This document shows, piece by piece, positions 22,801 through 34,800 of a stretch of DNA of 42,238 nt. The stretch is from Gnetum montanum. Lineage: Eukaryota > Streptophyta > Gnetopsida > Gnetales > Gnetaceae. The notes beneath the pieces are model-generated. The model was not told the DNA's origin. It ran no database searches and saw nothing but the letters and a program-made list of their open reading frames with translations. Made by a program: the position numbers and the translations under genes. The stretch lies in the NCBI GenBank assembly GCA_015680685.1, contig MNCI01033342.1:48014-90251 (forward strand), given 5' to 3'. The first letter of the stretch is position 1; each line of letters begins with the position of its first letter.

Positions 22801-25800
22801 TCCTTATCATCATGAGGAGAGCATGGCTAAGCACCATTGATGCTAGGTTGGGGATTCAAGACCTTTCCTTGGAGATTTCCAAGGAAAATGAATTTGAAAA
22901 GATCGAAAAGAAGAGATTTCCATGCATCGCGTATAATAACACAAGGTGCCATTGCATGCAAAAACTATGGACAATCAAAGGCACATCACTTCAAGTATGC
23001 AATCAATATGCAGAGACAACAGAATTTCAGAGGTACTTGTACGCAGTAGCCACTAAATAGAAGGGTACCCAATTGTTGACAATAGATAATGAGGCTAGAT
23101 CAACAATATGCATGGAACTAGCTGAGAGCCTCACTAGCTCATATGTTGAAAACATGAACAAGTTGAAGCAGCTTCATCACCAACTCTCTAATGTGCAGAG
23201 TGAAATCGATTAGGGAGAGTTGGAGATTCTTGAAACTTTTAAGCAAGAACCCCTTGAGTTAAAGGCTCTACCAATTGGAATGGAATATGCATTTCTAAAC
23301 AATGGCAAGCCAGTTATTATCAATGCCACACTTTCATGCACAGAAGAAGAAATTGTTGGAAGTTGTGAACAAATGGCCAACAACCTTCGCCTACTCATAT
23401 CATAAACTAACCACAATTGATCCTAGAATATGCCAACACAGAACCTACCTCGACTTCTTTATCAAACCAAAAAGGCAACCGCAAAGACACTTGAATTCGA
23501 AACTTAAGCAAATTGTCAAGGAGGAGATTGAACAACTCCTCAAAGCTGGGTTTATTTACCCCATTGCAGATAATGAGTGAGTTAGCCCACTTGTTAGTGT
23601 GCCCAAAAAAGAACAAAAGTGGAGAGTCTATATAGACTTTCGGCTATTGAATATGGCAACTTACAAAGATCATTTTTCATTATCATTTGTGGCCCAAGTG
23701 CTTGATACCATTGCAGGGCATTGTTACTATAGCTTTCTGAACAATTATAGTGGCTATAACCAAGTCCAGATCATGCCAGAGGACCAAGCCAAGACAACAT
23801 TTACAAGTCCTTGGGAGACTTTTGCATACAGAAATATACCCGTTGGCCTGTGCAATGCTCCGCGACATTTCATTGCTTAATCCTAAGCATCTTCCAACAA
23901 CAAATTGGTAGTGAGGCAAAAATCTTCATGGATGACTTCTCTACCTATGGGGCTACATTTGAGCAAGCCTTAGACCGCCTTGAGCAAGTTCTTCAATGAT
24001 GTGTGGAGACAAACCTAAGGCTCAATTGGCAAAAGAGCCACCTAATGGTCAAAGAGGGCATTGTCTTGGGGCATCGAATTTCAAACAAATGGATCAAGGT
24101 AGACCCAAAAAAAATAAAGGTCATCCAAGGAATAACCAGCCAACCAAAAACCATGAAAGATGTGAGGCCATTCCTTGGCCACACTAGTTACTACAGGTGC
24201 TTCATTGAAAACTTTTCAAAGATCGCCAAGTTGTTGGTGGAGCTCACAAAGAAAGATGCACTGTTCATCTAGATCAAGGAATATGAGAATGCATTCCAGC
24301 AGTTGAAGCAGAAACTCGTAGAAACCCTAATTCTATGAGCACTAGACTAGTCCAAGCCATTTCACATCATGACGATTGAATTATTCCTTGGGAGCCATGC
24401 TTACACAGATGGACAATCAAAAACATCCATACCACATCCACTGTGCAAACAAAAGCATTATGGGGGCACAACTCAACTACACCACCACTAAAAAGGAGCT
24501 TATGGCAGTGGTGTACACATTAGAGAAATTTAGGCACTGTGTGCTTGGGTACAAAGTTTTTGTGCACACTGACCACTATGTCATTCTGTTCCTAATGAAC
24601 AAGCCAACAGTGAGCCCTTGTATCATATGGTGGCTAGTGATCCTCCAGGAGTTTGACTTAACAATGGTTGATTGGAAGGGGACTAAGAATGTGGTAGCAG
24701 ACCACTTGTCTCAGTTAAGATGGGATAGCAAAGAGGACAAGAGCCCACTATCTGATCAATTTCTTGATAAATTCCTCTTTACTGATGTTGTTAATTCTCA
24801 AAATCCCAAGGAAACATACTAGTACAAGCACATCCTCTCCTATCTCCTCACACAAGAGATGCCACATGAGTGGGACCACAAGAAGAAACGACAATTTCTT
24901 CATCAAGTCAAACACTTTATAGAAATCAACAACAATCTCTACAAGAGTTACATGAACAGCCTGGTACGATGGTGTGTCCCTGATGCAAATCAACTTTGAA
25001 TCCTCCAGGACACACACAAAGGCCCTTGTGGGGGCCACTATGCTAGGAGGAAAAAAACAATTAAGATCCTCATGGCAGGGTATTACTAGTCTACAATCTT
25101 CAAGGATGCCCATCACTTCTTTCGTTCCTGTGACAGATGGCAACATGATGGAGGGATGACCGCATGCATGGAAAGGGCCTCAACAATAGATCCAACCACT
25201 AGAGCATTTCGATCTTTGGGGGATTGACTTCATGGGGCCCATCAACCACATTTCAAATAGAAAGGCCTACATCATCGTGGCCATTGACAACTGCACCAAA
25301 TGGGCTGAAGCTACTGCCATCACTAACTGTTTATCCTCTACAACGGCATAGTTTATACAACCAAATGTTGTCAACAGGTTTGGTGGGCCATAGGCACTAA
25401 TTTCAGATAGTGGAACACACTTTACTAGTGTCACTTTTCGGAAGCTCATGCAATGCTTGGGGATTGAACATAAATTAACAACTCCATACCACCCCCAAGC
25501 CAATGGTCAAGCTAAGGTCACTAATAGGGAAATTTCCAAAATACTAACATGTACAGTTAGTAAATATAGGAAGGACTAGAGTAATAAACTCAACAATGCT
25601 CTTTGGGCTTATTGTTCAACATGGAAGCTTCCTATTGGTTATTCTCCCTATGAGTTAGTATACAAGAAACTTCCAACTCTTCCCATCCAAGCCAAGCTCC
25701 ATACACTTTCAATAGCATGTAACCTTGACTTGGACCTAAGTCTAGCCCAAAGAGAAAAACTATTGAATCTCAACATGCTAAATGAGAATAGATTAGTGGC

Positions 25801-28800
25801 CCTATCATTGAATGAAGTGCACAATGCACATAACAAACAACGTCATGACCTTAGAATAAATAAAGTAAAGTTTCAACCAAGAGATAAGGTGCTCTCTACT
25901 AGAACCCCATGCATGTACCTCAACGTACTAAATTCCAAACATTATAGGATGGCCCTTACATCATATATGAAACTTTCCCCTATGGGGCCATGATTATCAC
26001 CCTAACAACCCAAATAAACGATTATTAGTTAACGTCCAAGAACTTAAGCCTTTCCTAGAGACAAGAACAACCAGTGGGAATAATGTCTCAACTGATGGCC
26101 AAGCATGCTCAATTTTTTGGATCTCTCCCTTCCAACTCAATCATGGGGGAGACAACCATCCATGCTAACATCCTACAAGTGGCTCCTCGATTTTTCAACT
26201 TTTTTGTTTTACATTGTTTTTCATATGTTTTCCCTTTTCTTGAATATTTGACAACTTTTTTTACATTTTGCTTTATTTGGATTTCCTTACATATCTTTTT
26301 CTTCTTTATTGTTATCAAGACTTTGGCGCCAAACACAACTATTGATTGATGGTGGTTAATTAAATTCTATTGCTTACATTGATTGCTTAATGACTGGATT
26401 TCATCATCATGGAATTTTGACATGGATTAATGGGACATTGGTTTTCTCATGATACCAAATAGTGAGCTCATGACATCCACCCATTCCACTAAAACTCCAT
26501 GGTGTTTTCTTGTTTTGGAAGCATGAGGTCCTTTCTAATAACAACCTTGAAAGAACTTGTGACCTTGGTGCTCTCTAGCCTTGGAAAGAATCAAGTGGAA
26601 TTAGCAAGGGTGTGGCTTCAAGGAGATTTGTCACCTTTTGTACTTGCCTACCGTCTAGAGTTTTGTAGGTATTCTCATAGATTCCTCACCATTCCTAACA
26701 TCGACCAATAATAGGAAGCAATGTCTTTGCATGGTGTGGTTTCCATGAGAAAAAAAAAACATAGGAATTCAAAGCACAACCCTTAGATGAAATAATGGGC
26801 TATAGTTATGGGTTTGGAAAAACATGTTACCCATGCCTAAAGACACCCCTCTAACTAAGGCCCTCTTCACTTCCTACTTCTCTTTTCTTCTCTAGAATGG
26901 TGTGTGATCTTTGGGGATGTCCATGAGGTCTAGGGGGTCGAATGGTCTCAAAGTGCCAATGCAAAGTCACTGGAAGTGGATGGTCTTGATTCCAACTAAG
27001 GATGTGGTGTTTCCAAGATCACCTTAATCACAAACTCCACAAGGACTTCATGTGACCAAAACAAGGAACTCCATTTCATCCTCTCTCTCCTCATCACTTC
27101 ACTCCATTTGCCATCTCACTGCTTGTTGTCATGTTTAATCAATGTGTCCATTCTGATGTGTTTTAATTCTTTGGTGGATTCTTGGGTGATTCAATTTTTA
27201 ACAATCCATGGCAATTAATCATCCTTGGGGCCCATGGACTTCTTGGTATGAGGGCATGCAAGGGCATAAGCCTATTATGGGGAGGACCCACTTGCATACT
27301 CTTTGGCCTAGATGGTTAAACTTCCTATCCCTTAGTCGTTTTGCTCTCAAATCCATTATTTTCCACCATGAAACATCCAATTTTTGCACTCCTTGGCATT
27401 CAATCTCCACCCAAATCTCTTTTCTCAACATATTTTACGCCCTCTTCAATGCTTTGTCCTTAATTTAGGCTTTTCTGGCTTCCTCTAGATTCCAATTTCG
27501 TCCCAAAACTTTTTTTCTATCCTTAATTTTTACATGTGAAAATTTTTATCTATGGGTGTGTCAAGGCATTGACATAGGGGAAAAATACTATAAATACACG
27601 ACAAGAGTCAGCAAAATTTTCACATTTGCCTTATAACGCAAGGGGAGTTTATGCCATTTTCAGAGCCCAAAGCCTTTCCACTGGCATAACTTTCTAACCA
27701 CTTGTCTGAATCAACTAGTTCTTTGACTCTTGAGTTACCAGAGGTGAACTTTACATCATGGGGGCCACAAACCTATGGTTTATGATGGAAATTTTTCTAA
27801 CTCCCCAAGGTTTACCTAATAAAATATTATTAAAATCACCAATCTACACTAAGTTAAATCTCATCAAGGAACTAGGGTAGATAAACAGATAATATAATAA
27901 TAAAATAATCCATCCGCCATGATCACAACCAACCTAAGGGTAACTTGCCCAAATGAGAAAAGGTATCAAGGGTATTAATAGTTACACGTAAAACACTAAT
28001 CATGGGTTATGTTGTGATTGCAGATAGCACCAAAGAGACCATAGAGCGAAGGACCATCCCAACCGAGGAAGAAGCAACCAAGAGGTGAAAAGGACAAACA
28101 GCCACAACATCCCCAAGAAGGTGAAGCAAAAACACATGCAACAAGACCTCTTCAAGAGGAGCCCGAAGGAAAATCTGTTCATCAAATTTCCATAGCAAAA
28201 ACAAGCCAATCAAGGTAAGATGAAATGCCAAGGCCTAGGCCAAATCTAGAGGTCACATTGACCAAGGCCTACCTTGAGTGAATTCGTTCCAAGGAAGTCC
28301 AAAGTTCTATTCTTCAGGAACTTAACTTTGGCGCCTTCTTGGACTTTGCACCAGATGAAATCAAGACTCAATGAAGGGGTCCCTCATGTGGCCCATAGTC
28401 ACTTCCAACAAGGAGTGGTACATGGGGGAAACCTATCTTTTTTGGAATAACCGACAAGCAAACACCACCATCAAAGTCAAAGACATCAGTGTCTCTTATT
28501 CAGTGGAAGCCATTGCAGAGGCCCTCGGATTGCCTAACACTGGGGCAACAATGGCAGCGATCCCCACACAAGCAGATCCAAAAGCAAAGGAGTGAATTGA
28601 ACAATGCTATGAGGTAAGTCATAAGGAGTACAGTGCACTAACCAAGACAGAGAGAGTCTATTTTAAGATTGTAGCCTACCACCTGAACCCAATGGTGAGG
28701 CCTAGCAAAGTCACTACCTTCTCCACCCGTGTGTGCGCCACTCTAAGCGGCAAATTTCTCATCAACCTCCCTCAGCTCATCTTCCTGAAGATTGAGAAAC

Positions 28801-31800
28801 ATTTCAAAGAGAACAAGCGAGAGAGGAAGACACTTTCCTTCCCATGCCTAATCAGAAAACTTTACAAAAGGGGAAGCATAGCTTGTTATGTCAATGATAC
28901 CATTCATCATGCTCTTGCCACCTCTTGGTAGGAGATGATGAAGGACAAAGCACCTATGAAGCTGCTTGAGAAGAAGTAGCCACCACCACCACCTGCCAAA
29001 GAGACAACACCGAAGGCTTGTGTTGTTGTTGAGCACATGAGAAAATTGCAAAAACAGTTGATGCAGCAACAGCAAGGCGAGGCAAGTGGTGGAGAACCAT
29101 CAATCTACCAGCCAACGTTGAGCCATCTCAATGAGGTCACCAAAACAATAAGCTAGTTGAAAGAGACCGCGTCATTGTTTTCCACCCAAAGAATGTAGGG
29201 GCCCACAAGATCAAAATCCAAGCGCCCAAGAGGTTACAATGTCCATCCCTGGACAACAGGAGTTCCCCAAAATTTTTGGGAATGCTACAACCTTCTTGGT
29301 ACGCCCGGAGGAGGACCAAGGGGCTACCATCTTGGTGATGCAACACCACGGACATGAAACAACAACGAAGGTGGTGGCCAACAAAGTGGTTGAAGCACTC
29401 AACACTCCTGTGGCAGCCATGCTAGACATTGCTACACTCAAAGATGTGTAGGCTTCCACAAGAGCGACAAGCGGGAGGCTAAGCACAACCCAACACAAGG
29501 AAGTGTTGGACTAACTAGTAGAGACCAAGCAACCGCTTTCAAAGATCTTTGATCTCCTAGAGGAAATCACTACAACCCCATTGGAGCTGCTAGAAACAAA
29601 GGGCAAGCTCATCATAGCAAACGCCCAACTCAAGGCAACCAATAATGAGAATCGATGGTTGGCTACCAAGGTTGCAGAGCTGAGAGCCCAATTAGCCAAT
29701 CCTATCATTCTCAGCCAAGCTGTCACATGGGATGAAGCTTTCCTACAACTTTAGAACCAATTAAAAGAGGCTGAGACTGCCAAAGAGATGGTGCCCTTTG
29801 ACACGTCCTTATCGAAAGCTCTTGCCTTCCACATCGATAAGGACTTGACGCAAGTCCGCAGGGAGAACCTGGCCTTGACCAAAGACATTCATTACATGTG
29901 CAATGTCAGGGAACAAAAAGACCAAATGGTCAAATTTGTGAGACACCAATAGGAGCAACTCACCAAGGTGAACATGGACTTGAGGAACTTGGTAGCAGAA
30001 AACAGGAATTTGTCAATGGAAGTTTGGGCACTTTGCCAAAAAATAGCTATTGAGATAGCCGCTTGGAAAAATGAAGCCCTGAAGTTCAAACATGTCAAAA
30101 ATCACTACAAGGACCAGGTAGGGCTCCTCAAGGAGGTGAGCAAGAAGGAGATTCAATTAGCCAAGGCAAAAATAAACAAGGTCGTCCAACAACTCCAACA
30201 AAGAAACGATGTATGGCAACCAATCTTTGATGGTTTGAATGCCTACAACAAAGCAAAAATCCACCTAAAGGAGTTGCAAATTGAAGAAATGACAATGTAC
30301 ATCGAACTTACCACCCTCCGCTACACAAACTTGGCGATGCTAACAACCGAAAGGCCAAGATTAAAGCTAAAAAAGTAGGTGGCCAACTCGTACCTCCTCT
30401 ATGAGGCCAAGTTCAAGCACCACAATGACACCAAACAAAAGCTAAAAATAGCTAATGATGAGCTTGAAGTTCTCAAGAGCCAATTCACAAACCAATGATT
30501 GATTGCTAAAAACTTGGTCAGGAGGATGAATGGCTACCATGAACTACAAAACCTTGCAAAGACGTTCGATGTGGAACATAAACAATTCACAGTGTGATTT
30601 GTCAATGTGAAGGAGTTGTTCCTAGCAATGCCCTATTTGTGGGACATCCTTGTACCAACCCACATTTGTGAAGTCGTGTACACTATGTACAACCCACGAA
30701 GCAAGGAGGAGAAGATAAAAGCATTGTTGGATGCCTTTTGTCTTCTACCAAAAGAAGCTGCTACAGCAGGACAACCACAACCATAGCCTTAGCCTCGACC
30801 ATCGCTACCACGTGTGCCGAAGCCTAGTGAAGGTCCTTCAGCACCTCAGGAGACTACACCTCCTAGCACTGTTTGATCTTCTCTTCATCTTCGACAATCA
30901 GAAGATCATTGTTGGTCATTTTTGTAAAAAGGGATGTCTAATTTTGTTGTCCAAAACACCCTATTTTGTTATTTTTGTAAATCTGTACAATTCAACACTC
31001 AACGTCAATCAGTTAGAGTCTATCAATCAATAATCTGATACCTTTCCAATTTTGTATAAAGCTTGATCCTCTTTTCGTTCACTCAAAGACAAGTTTTGAT
31101 TCAATCGTGGTGGTATGATGGATCATTCAATAGGCTACATCAACGAGCATGCATTGATGCAGCCCCATCGACGCATCCCCGTTGATGCATGGTTAGATGT
31201 GTCAACGCAAATGCATCAACACAATGTCTAGTCTTGCCTATATAAATGTGTGTACCCACCACATTTATGGCACATTAAGTCGATAGAGTAGCCAAATTAT
31301 TGCAGTTTTCTTCCATCCAAGTTAGAATATTTTCTAAGTGCCCACAATAGGACTTCAAGGATTGTACGGATCCTTATTTGAACATCAATGTACCTGAACA
31401 CTTTGATGTGCTGACAATGAAGACGAGATTCTTGGAATTGCTTGCAGCACTTAAGAATAGTTTAACATTTCCATTCATGCATTTTATTCTTTATGTGTTT
31501 TACATTCATGTCCTTAGTTAATCAATACATTTAACAATAATAATACATAAGTATGATCACTTTGAACATACCGTTAATGCTTGGTAATCCTAGTGGTGTT
31601 ATCACTTGGTTCGCCCAGTAGGCTAATGCTTGGTAACCCAGTAGCGTTTATAACAAGTTCAAGATGTGCATAGAAGATAGGCATAGAAGATAGGCCCAAA
31701 TGCTTATGTTAGAATAATTAGATTAAGGCAATAGATAGTTAATTCACAATTAATCACCTTTGTTTTACACTTAGACTAAATCAAATAAAATATAAAATAT

Positions 31801-34800
31801 AAATATAAATCACATGCCTTGGCTTACACTTAACCATACAAGTGAACTTGCACAAGTGAAGCCAAGAAGACAACAATCACATCTCTAAGTCACTATCTTT
31901 GCCCATCAGTGCATTTAGGAGCTATGTCCATACACTAGTGCAACACTTGTGATTTATATGGTTGGGCATAGGGACTACTTGCTACTCATCAAGTGGCTAG
32001 GCATTGGATTATCATAACACCATTTGAAGATAATACAAGCATAAAGTGGAGGTGTTGAAACCCGAAATACTTGAAGCATAAGTACACCTCAAGATTTATA
32101 GAAGTTTCTAACTTAGTGCTACCTAGTAAAATTGAACTTGTGATCTAGGGTTACGAGGCCAAGACCCCAACCACTAGGCTAACACCTCATTGTCATACAA
32201 GTATAAAGTGCTTTATATTGTTCATGTTATATCATTTTATTCCTTATTATTGTATGACTCTCATTTATATGATATATTGAAATAATGATTCTTCCTAACC
32301 TATTTCAAAATATAATAGTTTTATTAGTCATGTTGGATTATGAAGGACAGGATTTATGCTAATTTATCATGTTATTATCATGGTCATGTGAATGCAAAAC
32401 ACATGAAGTTTGGAGAATGGTTAGCCATAATCACTAGGTGACTTTACAAAAAAAAATTTCTTTTCCCCCATAAACAACCATCCATATTCATCTTCTAGAT
32501 ATATAACTAAACAACATTGTTACAGTTATAATTCTTTTGAAATTTTGCAGCATCCCTTCAAAGAGCCAAAGCATTAGTCCATGCTAATGTCAAGTTCCAT
32601 GACTTCTATTGAAAAACTCTAAAATTTTGTTCTTGCCATACCACAGACCAAATAAGGCATGAAAGTGCTATGCACACCTTATCTTTCCAAGCCAATAAAA
32701 AATCATTAATAGAATTAGCTACAAGTGGTAACTTCTGCACACTACACCTAAACTCTTTTCAAATTTCCTTAATAAATGGACAATTTATGAAAAGAAGATT
32801 AGCATTTTATATTGTTGAAGAATATAAGTCCTAACCTGGATCCTCCATAATGTTCTTCTGCACAAGATATTGACCCATGGGTAATTTTCCATGAAGCATC
32901 TTACTAGTAAAGACTATTTCCTAAACCTATTCCATGAACTCTAAGTACTAGTTCCTAACCCTATTCCAATTTTCTATAGCAATAAAATTGTGGTAATGAA
33001 GTTTTTTAGGTGTTTACGTACCTAAAAAATTGGGGCATTCCTTAAATTATTTATATCCCCTATATATTTTTCTCTACACCTTTGCCCATCCCACATCCAC
33101 CATGCATTTCCCTTCATCCTAAATAATAGAACAATTTGTCTTATTCATCACATATCACATACTTGTCTTATTCTTTCCATTTTAATACGTTTTTATTAAC
33201 CTCTTTATGATTCGTCCACATCTCTCCTAGTATTCTCTTTCTATGTATTATCAAGGTTGCTTATCCTAGAGAGAAACAACATGAGAAATGACGTTGTATC
33301 CAACAAAATTTGTTACCTGGATTAAGAGAACCCACCCATGCTAAGCTACATGGATTGAATTCTTTTCTATACTATGTGACCATTGTGTATCTTTATGCAA
33401 ACATACATGGATTTCTTGGCTCACATCATGGATTACAAAACCAAGCAAACACAAGTTATAGAGAACACAATACAATGAATGCACCATGACCAAAGTAAGC
33501 ATATTGAGAACACTAATTGTTTTGTCTAACAAAAATATCAAGAGTGTGTAATTTTGATTAAACAACTTGCAACTCAACATAGAGTATGAAAAGTTTTACA
33601 AAAACCCTCAGCCATGATCTATTTCAAACTGTAAATATTTATCCCTTAAATCCTTCAAATAATTTGAACTGAAAGGAAGTCATAATATATTTCTGAGTAT
33701 GAATGATTGGCATAGGCCATACAATGGATTCCAAACTATTATTCTGACCTAATTTCTCAGAATAAAATTTCAATTTAGAATATGAAAAGTTTTACAAAAA
33801 CCCTGGGACATGATCTATTTCAAACTGTGTAAACATTTATCTCTTAAATCCTTCAGATAATTTGAACTGATAGGAAGTAATAGTACGTTTCTGAGGATGA
33901 ATGATTTGCATAGACCCTACAATGGATTCCAATCTCTTATTCCGACCAAATTGCCCAGAAGAAAATTGCATTTTAGCATATGATTCTTAAAAATTTTACC
34001 ATGCAACCTTTCAATTATCACTATCAATTAGCCATATAGGTTGGAAAATGAGAACTAAAGGGAAGTCTTAAAACTATGAACCATAAAATTTCAGTTTGTA
34101 TATCTCATAAGTTGATAAATATATTGGTTTTATAATAATAGAATTTCATAAACCAAGATGAAACTTTTCTAGTTGCCCATCCTTATAATACCTTTATATT
34201 GGAACTACCTAGTCCTATAACTGAGATCAGATATACAAAGAAGACCTGGGGCAAGAGTAAGACAAGAACCAAATACAAATCTATCAATTTAAGAGGATAC
34301 TTTAGGATTCCATGACCACATTAATTTCATAACAATGTCTTTCCAGATATGAAACTTGTGTATCACCTAGAATAAAAGTTTCATTACAACCAAAAGGCCA
34401 GAATAATTAATGCTGAAACTACGAAATTTACCAAACTGGAAGCTATACCATGCACATTGATACCAGTGTTTCCCCAGAGCACATTCCCAGAAAAATTTCT
34501 TTGTTATCCACACTCCCAACCACTTGGGAATCTGTATCAGCCATTTCAAACTAAAAGATCATTACCTAGAGGCTCAAAGCTCATCCACCCAAAACAGGGT
34601 CTTAGGAGGGTCGACAGATAAACAAAAGCCTAACCTTTTTTGAGTGGTTCTGTCAAGGCTCAAATGTTATAATCAGATCTGAAAACAATTAGATCTGAAA
34701 ACACAGATCTGAAAACACACTACAAATGCTTTAGAGAAATTATTAAAAACCCTACAGATCTGAATAAATCATTAGAGGCAAAATATTGCACTGTAAGAAA

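Larger units (their letters stand above)
20158..31991 (+). mobile_element. Athila-like Gypsy element A, about 11.8 kb, both LTRs present
   Basis: Plus strand: 5' LTR (truncated), tRNA-Asp-type primer site, gag, protease, RT, RNase H, integrase, a 2.2-kb spacer, a long third reading frame and the 3' LTR. Over about 345 comparable bases the two LTRs differ at 24 positions by my count, 21 of them transitions. The insertion is therefore old. It lies antisense inside intron 1 of the complex I gene. All reading frames carry stops. The 3' flank is AGTGG; the matching 5' target copy is lost with the end of the 5' LTR. Confidence 0.85.

Noticed and set aside
26074-26349. Hydrophobic 91-codon frame after integrase, possibly a membrane protein
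   Set aside because: The hydrophobicity follows from a T-rich pyrimidine tract; there is no envelope motif and no conservation to test.
30935-31115. Alternative 5' end of the 3' LTR of A, after AAAAAGGGA
   Set aside because: The other LTRs begin TGATGA and are 860-1080 bp; a start at 31116 fits the terminal inverted repeats better. Not fully excluded.
32128-32194. Functional tRNA gene
   Set aside because: A and B boxes are present, but there is no cloverleaf with an anticodon arm; the body and target duplication show a SINE.
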